Part shown: piece after piece, positions 18,814 to 26,776 of the stretch
Position numbering within the stretch: position 1 is the stretch's first letter
How the letters are laid out: every line of letters starts with the position of its first letter
From: Candidatus Rifleibacteriota bacterium
GTDB taxonomy: Bacteria > Muiribacteriota > Ozemobacteria > Ozemobacterales > Ozemobacteraceae
NCBI GenBank assembly: GCA_905236865.1
Contig: CAJOQX010000250.1
Location: forward strand, 1 to 33,641
Reading direction: 5' to 3'
DNA: 33,641 bases
The notes under the pieces: model-generated
What the model was told of the DNA's origin: nothing
The model's database searches: none
What the model saw: only the letters and a program-made list of their open reading frames with translations
Program-made: the position numbers and the translations under genes

Positions 18814-20196
18814 ATGAATCAGAATTTAAAAGTCGGCTTAATGACATTACTAACAACAGCCGTCCTTATTTATATGGTCTACGTTATAGGCGATTTCAGC
18901 TTTACGGAAAGAGGCTATAATTTTACCATAAGTTTTTATGCTATTAACGGTTTAAGCAAAGGTTCAAATGTTTCTATGTCTGGTGTTAAAATAGGTAAAG
19001 TTACATCAATAGAAATAGTTGACGACCAAGTTTATGTTCACGCTTATATTTCAGACAAAAAACACCATATTAGAAGAAAAAGCACTTTCACAATTTCATC
19101 TGCAGGTCTAATGGGTGAAAAATATGTTGAAATTATGCCTACTCGTGACTATACATCTCCTTATGTCGCCGATGGTGAAATAATTGCTGGTACTGACCCT
19201 GTTCGAATGGATGAACTTATTGAACAGGGAAGTATGCTACTGAAACGTTTGCAAGAACTTACAAATTCTGCAAAAGACATAATTGGCGATCCTGACCTTA
19301 AAGAAGATACAAGAACTATGTTCAGAAATGCTAGAAATGCTTCTGATAACATAAACGAAATTACTGTTTCCCTTAGAAATAGAAGTGACCATATTATTGA
19401 AAGCTTAGATAAGATTCTAAATAACGTAAATGATGAAATAGAAAAGAATCGTCAAGATTTGTCTAAAATTGTTGAAAACTTCAAGAAAATTAGTGATAAC
19501 CTCAACAATATTACAGGTTCGAACAAACAGAATCTTCATGACATAGTTGCTAACATTAAATCTTCTACAGCAAAACTTGATGATATGATTGCTAAGTTGA
19601 GCGAAAATGACAAGTTGACTACAGATGTTCGCAAAACTGTAGAATCTCTTAAAGACGCTTCCGATAACGTTAAAGACATAACCAAAGAAGTTAAAGAAAT
19701 AGTAATAGATAAAGACATTAGAAAACAGATTAGCACAACTTTAGACGATGCTCACAAACTTACAAAAGCTGTCGATAAGGTATTCTTGAACATACAGCAA
19801 ACAAGAATCGACTTCAAATATTTGCTCAGATATCATAAGCCTACAGAAGATATGCTTTCTGATATTTATGTTGATATTTATCCAAATGAAACCTATTTCT
19901 TCAGACTCGGCTTAGAAGATGTTGGTAACGAAAGTGACACCAACGTTATGTTGGCACGAGATGCCAATACTAAGTTTATCAAGAGAGCAGGTTTAATCAG
20001 ATCTAAAGTAGGTCTTGGTGTCGATTATAAGTTGTCTAAAGATTTAGGTTTAAGTCTTGATGTTATCGACACAAAAGATACCCAAATAAGAGTTAAAGCT
20101 AGATATTTAATCAACGAACATATAACTTTCGAATTAAGAGTCGATGATGCAGCAGATCACGAAGAACTTAATTTTGGCTTAGAATACCTATTCTAA
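18814..20196 (+). CDS. Long MlaD/MCE-domain protein with coiled coil and beta-rich C-terminus
   Basis: 460 residues, far longer than E. coli MlaD (about 180). An N-terminal membrane anchor (LKVGLMTLLTTAVLIYMVYVI) is followed by one MCE domain (FYAINGLSKGSNVSMSGVKIGKV...SSAGLMGEKYVEI). Residues about 120-330 form a long helical, coiled-coil-like stretch rich in Asn, Lys, Asp and Ile. The last ~120 residues are amphipathic strands (YFFRLGLEDVG, KVGLGVDYKLSKDLGLSLDV, IRVKARYLINEHITFELRV) ending in LEYLF, with a terminal Phe as in outer-membrane beta-barrel proteins. The protein may therefore reach from the inner to the outer membrane, carrying lipids without separate MlaC/MlaA; no such genes are visible here. 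Ribosome site AGGAGA. Confidence 0.85.
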   Translation: MNQNLKVGLMTLLTTAVLIYMVYVIGDFSFTERGYNFTISFYAINGLSKGSNVSMSGVKIGKVTSIEIVDDQVYVHAYISDKKHHIRRKSTFTISSAGLMGEKYVEIMPTRDYTSPYVADGEIIAGTDPVRMDELIEQGSMLLKRLQELTNSAKDIIGDPDLKEDTRTMFRNARNASDNINEITVSLRNRSDHIIESLDKILNNVNDEIEKNRQDLSKIVENFKKISDNLNNITGSNKQNLHDIVANIKSSTAKLDDMIAKLSENDKLTTDVRKTVESLKDASDNVKDITKEVKEIVIDKDIRKQISTTLDDAHKLTKAVDKVFLNIQQTRIDFKYLLRYHKPTEDMLSDIYVDIYPNETYFFRLGLEDVGNESDTNVMLARDANTKFIKRAGLIRSKVGLGVDYKLSKDLGLSLDVIDTKDTQIRVKARYLINEHITFELRVDDAADHEELNFGLEYLF

Positions 20197-20207
20197 TAGA
20201 GAATGAA

Positions 20208-21233
20208 ATGTTAGAACAAAATAAAACAATAACAAAACCAAAAGTTCTTTTGCTTACAACTGGTGGCACTATTACTATGCTAAAAAATACAAATGGTGCT
20301 TTACAACCATGCGAAGATGCAGCAAGCTTGATAAAGGCTATTCCAGAACTTAGCTCACTTGCTGAAATAGAAATACTTCCTATTGTCAATATTGATTCAA
20401 GCAACTTTACACCTTCTGAATGGCTTAAAATAGCAAAGGCTATCTTCCAAAGAATGAAAGATTTTGATGGCTTTGTTGTCGCTCATGGCACAGATACAAT
20501 GTGTTACACGAGTGCAGCTCTTTCTTTTATGCTTCAAGAGCTAAACAAGCCTATTGTCATAACTGGGGCTCAAGTGCCACTAGAAGAAATAGGTTCAGAT
20601 GGGCGTTCTAATCTTATTAATGCTGTTAGAGTAGCTATTTCTAATCTTGCTGAAGTCGTAATTGTCTTTGGTTCTCAAATTATTAGAGGAACAAGGGCAA
20701 AAAAAGTATCCGCTTTCGATATGCAAGCTTTCGTTTCTGTAAACGAAAACCCTCTTGGAACTATAGGGCTTTCAATTAAATATGACGATTCTGCTCACTT
20801 TAGAAGTAAGAAGAAACCTTTGCTTAGAGCTTTTTTGAAAGATGATATAGCTATGATTCCTGTTTATCCTGGAATAAAGCCACAAATTATTGATTATCTT
20901 GCTCAAAGTCACTCTGGTATTGTCATTGAAGGCTATGGTGCTGGCAATCTACCTACTGATGACAATATAAATATTATACCTGCAATAAAATCTGCAATAG
21001 AAAGAAATGTTCCTGTTGTTGTCTGCACTCAATGTATCCTTGGTTCAACAGAAATGGAACTATATCAAGTAGGCAGAGCAGCTCTTGACGTTGGTGCAAT
21101 CCCTGCAATGGATATGACTCCTGAAACTACTATGGTTAAACTTATGTGGGTTTTAGGACAGACTGACGATTTGCAAAGCATAGATTCTATGATGCAAAAA
21201 AGCTTTGTTGGAGAACTTCACGAGGTAAAATAA
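20208..21233 (+). CDS. Type I-like L-asparaginase
   Basis: 341 residues of the asparaginase/glutaminase family. TTGGTI near residue 18-22 places the nucleophilic Thr at 21. VVAHGTDTMCYTSAALSFML carries the second catalytic Thr-Asp pair, followed by PIVITGAQVPLEEIGSDGRSNL and RGTRAKKVSAFDMQAF. There is no signal peptide, so it is cytoplasmic, as for type I enzymes that hydrolyse asparagine to aspartate and ammonia. It starts 11 bases after the MCE gene and ends 2 bases before the next, so it is co-transcribed. Its presence in an envelope operon is odd but the sequence itself is ordinary. Confidence 0.9.
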   Translation: MLEQNKTITKPKVLLLTTGGTITMLKNTNGALQPCEDAASLIKAIPELSSLAEIEILPIVNIDSSNFTPSEWLKIAKAIFQRMKDFDGFVVAHGTDTMCYTSAALSFMLQELNKPIVITGAQVPLEEIGSDGRSNLINAVRVAISNLAEVVIVFGSQIIRGTRAKKVSAFDMQAFVSVNENPLGTIGLSIKYDDSAHFRSKKKPLLRAFLKDDIAMIPVYPGIKPQIIDYLAQSHSGIVIEGYGAGNLPTDDNINIIPAIKSAIERNVPVVVCTQCILGSTEMELYQVGRAALDVGAIPAMDMTPETTMVKLMWVLGQTDDLQSIDSMMQKSFVGELHEVK

Positions 21234-21235
21234 CA

Positions 21236-22675
21236 TTGAAAAAATGTCCTGAATGTGGCTATGATTTGCCTGAAGATATAGTTTATTGTCTATATTGTGG
21301 CACTAAAACTAGCGTTTCCAAGCTGATAAAATATAATAGAAAGGTGTTTTTTCTCACCCCCATTTTTTTACTATTAATCAGCTTGGGGATTACTTATGAT
21401 TTAGGTTCTTCAAATTTTTTAGATTATGGAATAGGCACTTCAGGCATCTTAATATCAATTTACTTTTTTGGTGCTTTATTGTTTGGTGCTTTTATAATAT
21501 TTTTTAGAGTAAAACCTGCTCCAGATAGCTTTTTTAAAGCAAGTATCACGGCTGTTATAAATGCAATTATAACTTTATTTGCTGTTTTTGCCATAGAAAA
21601 CTTGTATTTAGAAGATTTCTATTACCAATCAGGCCCTACCAATATAATTAAAAATCATTTTATGTTGCTTTCATTTGTCTTCGCAGTTGTTCAATTAGTT
21701 GAAACAATAGCTATTTCAGCAAAAGCTAAAGTTTTTAATAATCCTCAACTATTTAAAAATATAACTAAAAATAGAATCTATTCTCATTTTTATCTTTGGT
21801 TTATATTTATATTTATGGTTATAACAGCTATCGGAGTCTATTATACCAAAATGTCAGATAAAACAGCTTTGGTAAGCGAATTATTAATTAGAATATCGGC
21901 AAAAGATAGAGCAAAAGCTTGTCTTGATAATGGCATAAAAAAATATCCAGATAGTGCAAAATTATACTATTTAAAATCTTGTCTTCTTACAGAAGGCGAT
22001 GATCAGCTTCTTACCACACTTTCTCCAGAAATAGAAACAGAAGCATTAAACTTAGCAGAAAAAGCTTCTACCCTAAAACCAGAATCACCTTTATATAAAT
22101 ATTATTTGAGTGTACAACATGATATAAACAGAAACTATGAACTTTCTATAAGAATGGCATCAGAAGCTGCATCTATAGCAAAAGACGATATGTATTTGTG
22201 GGAATATCTTGGAAATCTAAATTTAAAAAAGACCAACTACAAAGATTCTATAATTGCTTATAAAAAGGCATTAGAAATTAATCCAAATAACCCAACAATT
22301 TTAAATAATCTTGCTTACGTTTTATTGATTAACAATCAAGATTTGCTTATAGCAATGGAACTTGCAGAAAAAGCCTTTGCATTAATGCCTAATTCTGTAA
22401 GTCTTATAGATACACTCGCTTGGGCTTACTATAAAAACGAACGATTTCCAGAAGCTTTAGAAACTATTAATCGTTTATATGATGAAAAAAACGAAATGAT
22501 GCCTGAAATAGATTTTCATAGAGCAGCTATACTTAATGAAATGGATTTACTAAACAATCCGATAGAAACTTACGATAAAATGATTGTTAAACCAGAAGTG
22601 GCAATGAATAAAAGTCTTGTTCTGCAAATAACTGAAGCTCGAAAAAGAGCCGAAGAAAAAATGAAGATAAAATAA
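21236..22675 (+). CDS. Zinc-ribbon, multi-pass membrane protein with TPR C-terminus
   Basis: 479 residues starting with TTG at 21236, which is supported by GAGG about nine bases upstream and by the zinc ribbon that begins immediately (KKCPECGYDLPEDIVYCLYCGT, two CxxC pairs). Four to five hydrophobic segments follow between residues about 35 and 210. The C-terminal half holds tetratricopeptide repeats (DMYLWEYLGNLNLKKTNYKDSIIAYKKALEINPNNPTILNNLAYVL is the clearest pair). The arrangement suggests a membrane protein with a TPR scaffold for protein partners. No enzyme signature was seen and the role is unknown. It directly abuts the next gene. Confidence 0.75.
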   Translation: MKKCPECGYDLPEDIVYCLYCGTKTSVSKLIKYNRKVFFLTPIFLLLISLGITYDLGSSNFLDYGIGTSGILISIYFFGALLFGAFIIFFRVKPAPDSFFKASITAVINAIITLFAVFAIENLYLEDFYYQSGPTNIIKNHFMLLSFVFAVVQLVETIAISAKAKVFNNPQLFKNITKNRIYSHFYLWFIFIFMVITAIGVYYTKMSDKTALVSELLIRISAKDRAKACLDNGIKKYPDSAKLYYLKSCLLTEGDDQLLTTLSPEIETEALNLAEKASTLKPESPLYKYYLSVQHDINRNYELSIRMASEAASIAKDDMYLWEYLGNLNLKKTNYKDSIIAYKKALEINPNNPTILNNLAYVLLINNQDLLIAMELAEKAFALMPNSVSLIDTLAWAYYKNERFPEALETINRLYDEKNEMMPEIDFHRAAILNEMDLLNNPIETYDKMIVKPEVAMNKSLVLQITEARKRAEEKMKIK

Positions 22676-22684
22676 GTGGTCGGG

Positions 22685-23968
22685 ATGAACAATAAAAACA
22701 ATAACTACCAACTACAACAAAAACTATTTCTCATTTTAACTTTCTTCTTTCTTCTTTGTGTGTCCCCTGCTTTCGCTGTTTTACACATTGACACTAGCTA
22801 TAACGGACAATTTCGAAGTCATCCAGGTTTTGCAAAAATAATGGCTGATTTACCATTCGTCTATCAGGAATCATTTCTGAAAATTAACAGAGCATTAGGA
22901 ATTCCAGTAAGAGAACAAATGAACGTTGTTGTTTTATTCTCTGATAATCTAACTTATAAAGGTTTCAGACTTAGAGGTAAAAGACAATCTATTAGAACAG
23001 CAAACAAAACATTAGTTCATTATATTCACTTAGATTTAGATTTCCTCATTAACGGTCAGGCAACTTTGGCTGAAGAAATGACTCATGAAATGACTCATGC
23101 TATAATGGCTGACTGTATGGGACTTAGAGAGTATGATATACTTCCTATGTGGGTTAAAGAGGGTACGGCAGTACACACTGCTGACCAGGGTTTAGCAAGA
23201 ATTAAGGCTCTTACTCGTAAAGGCTTCGATATTAATGCTATTGGCGGTGAAGATGAAAACATTCACGGAAATCCTATCTCATTAGAAAAATATGTTGAAA
23301 ATTACTTAAAAGTAAGCTTCTTAGTTAAGACTTTTGGCGTAAACGCTTTTCATCGTTTTATAAAAAAGTTGATGAAATCTGGAAATGTAAATCAAGAACT
23401 TTCTGTTTGTTTTAACGGTTTGACAGAAGAAGTTATGAATCAGTATTCTAGCCAATTTATAAAAAATACTTTAATTGCCAATACACGCCCATCTACAGCT
23501 AGAGAAAATATGCTTAAAGGAGTTAAGTTCTTTGACGAAGGCGAATATCTTTCTGCAAGACTTGCTTTAACAGACGCTCTTTATGGTGGTTTAAGCAATA
23601 GCGAGTTTCAAAAAGCAGCTTATTTGCTAGCAGAATGTTATATTCAAGAGCGTAATCCCCAAGGAGCTTTATACTTATTAAAACAATTTAAACCAGACCC
23701 AAAGAATATTCCAGTGGATAGATACGAATTTTTAAGTGCCTACTCCCAATACGCAACAGGTCTTATTACTAGTGCTTATTTTGGTTTCAAAAAAACTTAT
23801 GAAACAACAAATAATCAAGCAGTAAAGGAAGGTTCGCTTTATTATCTCATTAGAATTCTTGCCGAACTAGGTAATCGCCTAGAAGCTGAACGTGTAGCCA
23901 AAATGCTTCAGCAACAGTTTCCCAAAAGTAGCTATATCAAACTTGTAAATATAATGTTAGCTCAATAA
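22685..23968 (+). CDS. Secreted gluzincin metallopeptidase (peptidase MA-like) with TPR-like tail
   Basis: 427 residues from the ATG at 22685; a GTG at 22676 directly after the previous stop is the alternative. The signal peptide is LFLILTFFFLLCVSPAFA. The zinc motif HEMTH lies at residues 134-138 (EEMTHEMTHAIMADC) and the third ligand is probably Glu159 in MWVKEGTAVH. This spacing is typical of the peptidase MA/gluzincin group. Residues about 280-420 are helical repeats (ARLALTDALYGGL, KAAYLLAECYIQERNPQGALYLL, NRLEAERVAKMLQQQFP). It probably works in the periplasm; the substrate is unknown. It is the last gene of the plus-strand run. Confidence 0.8.
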   Translation: MNNKNNNYQLQQKLFLILTFFFLLCVSPAFAVLHIDTSYNGQFRSHPGFAKIMADLPFVYQESFLKINRALGIPVREQMNVVVLFSDNLTYKGFRLRGKRQSIRTANKTLVHYIHLDLDFLINGQATLAEEMTHEMTHAIMADCMGLREYDILPMWVKEGTAVHTADQGLARIKALTRKGFDINAIGGEDENIHGNPISLEKYVENYLKVSFLVKTFGVNAFHRFIKKLMKSGNVNQELSVCFNGLTEEVMNQYSSQFIKNTLIANTRPSTARENMLKGVKFFDEGEYLSARLALTDALYGGLSNSEFQKAAYLLAECYIQERNPQGALYLLKQFKPDPKNIPVDRYEFLSAYSQYATGLITSAYFGFKKTYETTNNQAVKEGSLYYLIRILAELGNRLEAERVAKMLQQQFPKSSYIKLVNIMLAQ

Positions 23969-23984
23969 TTTTAGAAACAATGTC

Positions 23985-24022
23985 AAGTTTATTCTAATAG
24001 GGCAAACGCAAACTTTATTTTT
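23985..24022 (+). terminator. Weak candidate terminator after the plus-strand operon
   Basis: AAGTTT at 23985-23990 can pair with AAACTT at 24010-24015 and is followed by a T-rich run. The loop is long (19 bases) and the stem is all A-T but one pair, so this is only a candidate. Confidence 0.3.
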
Positions 24023-24044
24023 TACTAATAATTTTTTTGATGAT

Positions 24045-24088
24045 AGTAACTCAACTTTAGGAAAATCTCAATTTATTGAGCTGTTACT
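24045..24088. repeat. Inverted repeat between convergent genes
   Basis: AGTAAC-TCAA (24045-24054) pairs with TTGA and GTTACT (24076-24079 and 24083-24088) with a three-base bulge. Nested within it is CTCAA-TTTA-TTGAG (about 24067-24080). The position between converging genes suggests transcription termination, although neither side has a strong T-run. Confidence 0.4.
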
Positions 24089-24890
24089 AATTACGTTTTG
24101 TTTCTTGTTGAATTGTAGATATCTTTCTTACGAGCTCAAGTTTCACAGGAAACTTGCCTTCTATTTCTGCGTAGAGTCCTTCTATTTTCCCAGGTCCGCT
24201 AGCACATAAAAATTTTTCAGAATAACCAGTTATAAATCTTCCTATAACTGTATTTTTATCAACACCAATTACACCATTTAAAGCACCAGTCATTCCTAAA
24301 TCTGTTAAAACACCAGTATTTCCATTAGGCAATATCCTTTTGTCTGAAGTTTGAACATGAGTGTGAGTTCCATAGGCTATAGAAGCTCTTCCGTTTACAT
24401 ACCAAAAAAATGAAAGTTTCTCAGAAGTAGCTTCGCCATGAAAATCTACTATTAATGGAATGTCTTGTGGAATTGTGCTATAGAGTTTATCAAAAGTATT
24501 AAATGGACAAGAACAGTTTTCCATAAATACTCTTCCTGCAAGATTTATTACAGCAATACTTCCTTTATCTTTCTTGGTAAAAATCCTGCAACCTGTTCCT
24601 GCATCATTTTCTGATGCAAGATTGTGCGGTCTTAAAATATAATCATTATTAGTTAAAACTTCAGGCCAATCCAATCTTGAAAAGATATGATTTCCTGTTG
24701 TTAATATATCAATACCAGCTTCTTTTAATTGTTTCGCATGCTTTGCAGATAATCCATTTCCTGCAGTAACATTTTCTCCATTAGCAATTATCCAGTCAGG
24801 ATTATAAGTTTTCTTCAAATCAGGTAAAAGTTGAATTATTGCTTCACGACCTGTTTTTCCGTAAATATCACCAAGCATTAATAATTTCAT
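24087..24890 (-). CDS. ymdB: YmdB-type metallophosphoesterase (2',3'-cyclic nucleotide phosphodiesterase family)
   Basis: 267 residues, the normal length for the TIGR00282/YmdB family. Metal-binding residues are in place: Asp8 in MLGDIYGKTGR, Glu39-Asn40 in ANGENVTAGNG, Asn67-His68 in TTGNHIFSR, VDFHGEATSEK and GTHTHVQTSD. GVLTDLGMTGALNGVIG is a further family marker. B. subtilis YmdB hydrolyses cyclic nucleotides and affects biofilm and motility decisions; its gene is an rny neighbour there too. Here 253 bases with a strong inverted repeat separate it from RNase Y, so it probably has its own promoter: TTAACA-18-TATATA around 24904-24933. This promoter would leave almost no leader and there is no Shine-Dalgarno sequence, so the mRNA may be leaderless. 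Confidence 0.9.
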   Translation of the reverse strand: MKLLMLGDIYGKTGREAIIQLLPDLKKTYNPDWIIANGENVTAGNGLSAKHAKQLKEAGIDILTTGNHIFSRLDWPEVLTNNDYILRPHNLASENDAGTGCRIFTKKDKGSIAVINLAGRVFMENCSCPFNTFDKLYSTIPQDIPLIVDFHGEATSEKLSFFWYVNGRASIAYGTHTHVQTSDKRILPNGNTGVLTDLGMTGALNGVIGVDKNTVIGRFITGYSEKFLCASGPGKIEGLYAEIEGKFPVKLELVRKISTIQQETKRN

Positions 24891-24964
24891 AGTCTATAAT
24901 TAGTATATATAATATTTTAACTAATATTGTTAATCTTAATACAAAAAATTCTTTCAAAGATTAT

Positions 24965-25081
24965 AAAAAAAGAGACTAGAGGTTAGAGAATTGTTTGAAA
25001 AACAAACTAACAAAAAGTTAAATTATTCGATAGTTTGTAGACTAGCCAATCCTCTTAATTCTTACCTCTAATCTCTTTTTT
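24965..25081. terminator. Long inverted repeat with T-runs on both strands, downstream of RNase Y
   Basis: The outer arms 24965-24992 and 25057-25081 match over about 25 positions with one mismatch and a two-base bulge (core AAAAAAGAGA-TAGAGGT). An inner pair ACAAACTA/TAGTTTGT lies near 25000-25008 and 25030-25038. Read on the minus strand the hairpin ends in TTTTTTT, as an intrinsic terminator should; on the plus strand it ends in TTTTTT as well. The size and terminal repeats also fit a small mobile repeat used as a terminator. Confidence 0.65.
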
Positions 25082-25083
25082 CA

Positions 25084-25123
25084 GAAATAAACACATCTAC
25101 TTTTAAGAAATAATGTTTATTTC
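25084..25123. repeat. Competing short hairpins just after the RNase Y stop
   Basis: GAAATAAACA (25084-25093) is a perfect 10-bp complement of TGTTTATTTC (25114-25123). The latter can instead pair locally as GAAATAA-TGT-TTATTTC (25107-25123). The two folds exclude each other. Confidence 0.5.
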
Positions 25124-25143
25124 AGAACTTAATCCTAATAGTT

Positions 25144-26697
25144 TTAATGTGCTATTTCAACACTACGAGTTTCACGGATAAGAACAACCTTAACTTGGCC
25201 AGGATATTCCATATCACTTTCGATTTTCTTTACAATGTCACGGCAAAGTTTAGGTGCTGCTACATCGTCAACATCTTCAGGACTTACCATAACTCTTATT
25301 TCGCGACCAGCTTGAATAGCATAAGCAGAAGCTACACCATTAAATCCTTTAGCTATTGTTTCCAAATCAACAAGACGTTTGATATAAGCTTCCAAAGATT
25401 CACTTCTTGCTCCACGACGTGAAGCAGAAATAGCATCAGCGGCAGATATCAAAACAGCTTCTGGAGTTTCAAAAGGTACATCTTCATGGTGTGCAGCTAT
25501 ACAATTAACTACTTTGGGTGATTCTTGATATTTCTTTGCAAAATCAGCTCCAAGTTTAGCATGGTTGCCTTCATCGCTTTCGATTACTTTACCAATATCA
25601 TGTAATAAACCAGCTCTTCTTGCTAACTGAATATCTGCTCCTATTTCAGCAGCTAGATTCCCAGCCAAATTTGCAACTTCTATTGAATGTTGTAAAACAT
25701 TTTGACCGTAAGAAGTTCTGTAATTCAAACGACCTACAATTTCGATGAGTTCTTGATGAATACTCTGAATACCCAAAGCAAGCATCGTTTGTTCACCTGC
25801 TTCTTTTATTCTAAGCTGAACTTCTTTTTGAGCTTTTTCATACATTTCTTCAATCTTAGCTGGATGTATTCTGCCATCAAGAGTAAGATTTTCCAATGTA
25901 ACACGAGCTATTTCACGTTTAATAGGATCGAAAGATGAAAGAACAACTGCTTCTGGCGTATCGTCAATTATCACATCGACACCTGTAAGATTTTCAAAAG
26001 CCCTAATATTACGCCCTTCACGACCTATTATTCTGCCTTTCATTTCTTCACTTGGCAGTTCTACAACAGTTACTATTGGATCAATAGTATGATCTGTTGC
26101 ACATCGTTGAATTGATGTAGCTAATATTTCACGAGTCTTTTTATCTGCTTCTGTTTTAATTTTCTGATCAGCTTCATTTATTTTTAATGCAATTTCATAT
26201 TGAAGCTCATCTTCCAATTTTTTCATCAGAAGCTCTTTTGCTTGTTCTGGTGTCAGACAGGAAACTCTTTCTAGTTCCTTCTTTTGCTGTTCAATCAAAT
26301 CTTCGCTATCGCGTTTTAGTTTTTCAAGTTCTGCTTCTTTTTCACGAAGATCATCGGCACGCTTTTCAAGACTTTCAGACCTAGCATCAGCTTTCTCAAT
26401 CCTTGCATTAAGAGCAGATTCTTGTCTTTCTATCTCTTGTCGTTTTTTCTGAAGTTCACGTTCAGAATTTTTCCTATCACTTAATTCTTTATCTCTAAGT
26501 TCTTTTGCCTTTTTCTGGGCTTTTTGAACTTCTCGTAAAGCATTATTCTTGGCTTCTTCAAGAATATCTTTTTCTTGCTGCTTTGCCGCTGCGACTATCC
26601 CATCAGCTTTCTTTTTCTCGCTAGCTTTAGCAATAAAATAGCCAATAATTCCTGTTGCAATGGCAACCAATGCAGCTACTATATAATAAATCTGCAT
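25144..26697 (-). CDS. rny: Ribonuclease Y
   Basis: 517 residues from the ATG at 26697, chosen because GGAGG lies just upstream and the N-terminal membrane helix (MQIYYIVAALVAIATGIIGYF) follows; the 26 codons that remain open upstream lack any such signal. Domains in order are: membrane helix, charged coiled coil to about residue 190, KH RNA-binding domain (EEMKGRIIGREGRNIRAFE), and HD metal-dependent hydrolase domain (NVLQHSIEVANLAG...GLLHDIGK...HHEDVP). RNase Y is the membrane-bound endonuclease that starts mRNA decay in many Gram-positive and some diderm lineages. Length and motifs are those of the family. It follows the PPIase gene by 79 bases in the same direction. Confidence 0.95.
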   Translation of the reverse strand: MQIYYIVAALVAIATGIIGYFIAKASEKKKADGIVAAAKQQEKDILEEAKNNALREVQKAQKKAKELRDKELSDRKNSERELQKKRQEIERQESALNARIEKADARSESLEKRADDLREKEAELEKLKRDSEDLIEQQKKELERVSCLTPEQAKELLMKKLEDELQYEIALKINEADQKIKTEADKKTREILATSIQRCATDHTIDPIVTVVELPSEEMKGRIIGREGRNIRAFENLTGVDVIIDDTPEAVVLSSFDPIKREIARVTLENLTLDGRIHPAKIEEMYEKAQKEVQLRIKEAGEQTMLALGIQSIHQELIEIVGRLNYRTSYGQNVLQHSIEVANLAGNLAAEIGADIQLARRAGLLHDIGKVIESDEGNHAKLGADFAKKYQESPKVVNCIAAHHEDVPFETPEAVLISAADAISASRRGARSESLEAYIKRLVDLETIAKGFNGVASAYAIQAGREIRVMVSPEDVDDVAAPKLCRDIVKKIESDMEYPGQVKVVLIRETRSVEIAH

Positions 26698-26776
26698 GAG
26701 TCCTCCGAGAGATTTTTTTGATGATATTTTTTCCACTAGCCCTTCCACATTCTCGGGTTTAGAAATTTTACACATA

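Noticed and set aside
24965-25123. CRISPR or small RNA gene between ymdB and rny
   Set aside because: There are no regularly spaced direct repeats; the structure is an inverted repeat with T-runs, best explained as a terminator or small repeat.
26698-26775. N-terminal extension of RNase Y by 26 codons
   Set aside because: GGAGG and the membrane helix place the start at 26697; RNase Y normally begins with that helix.
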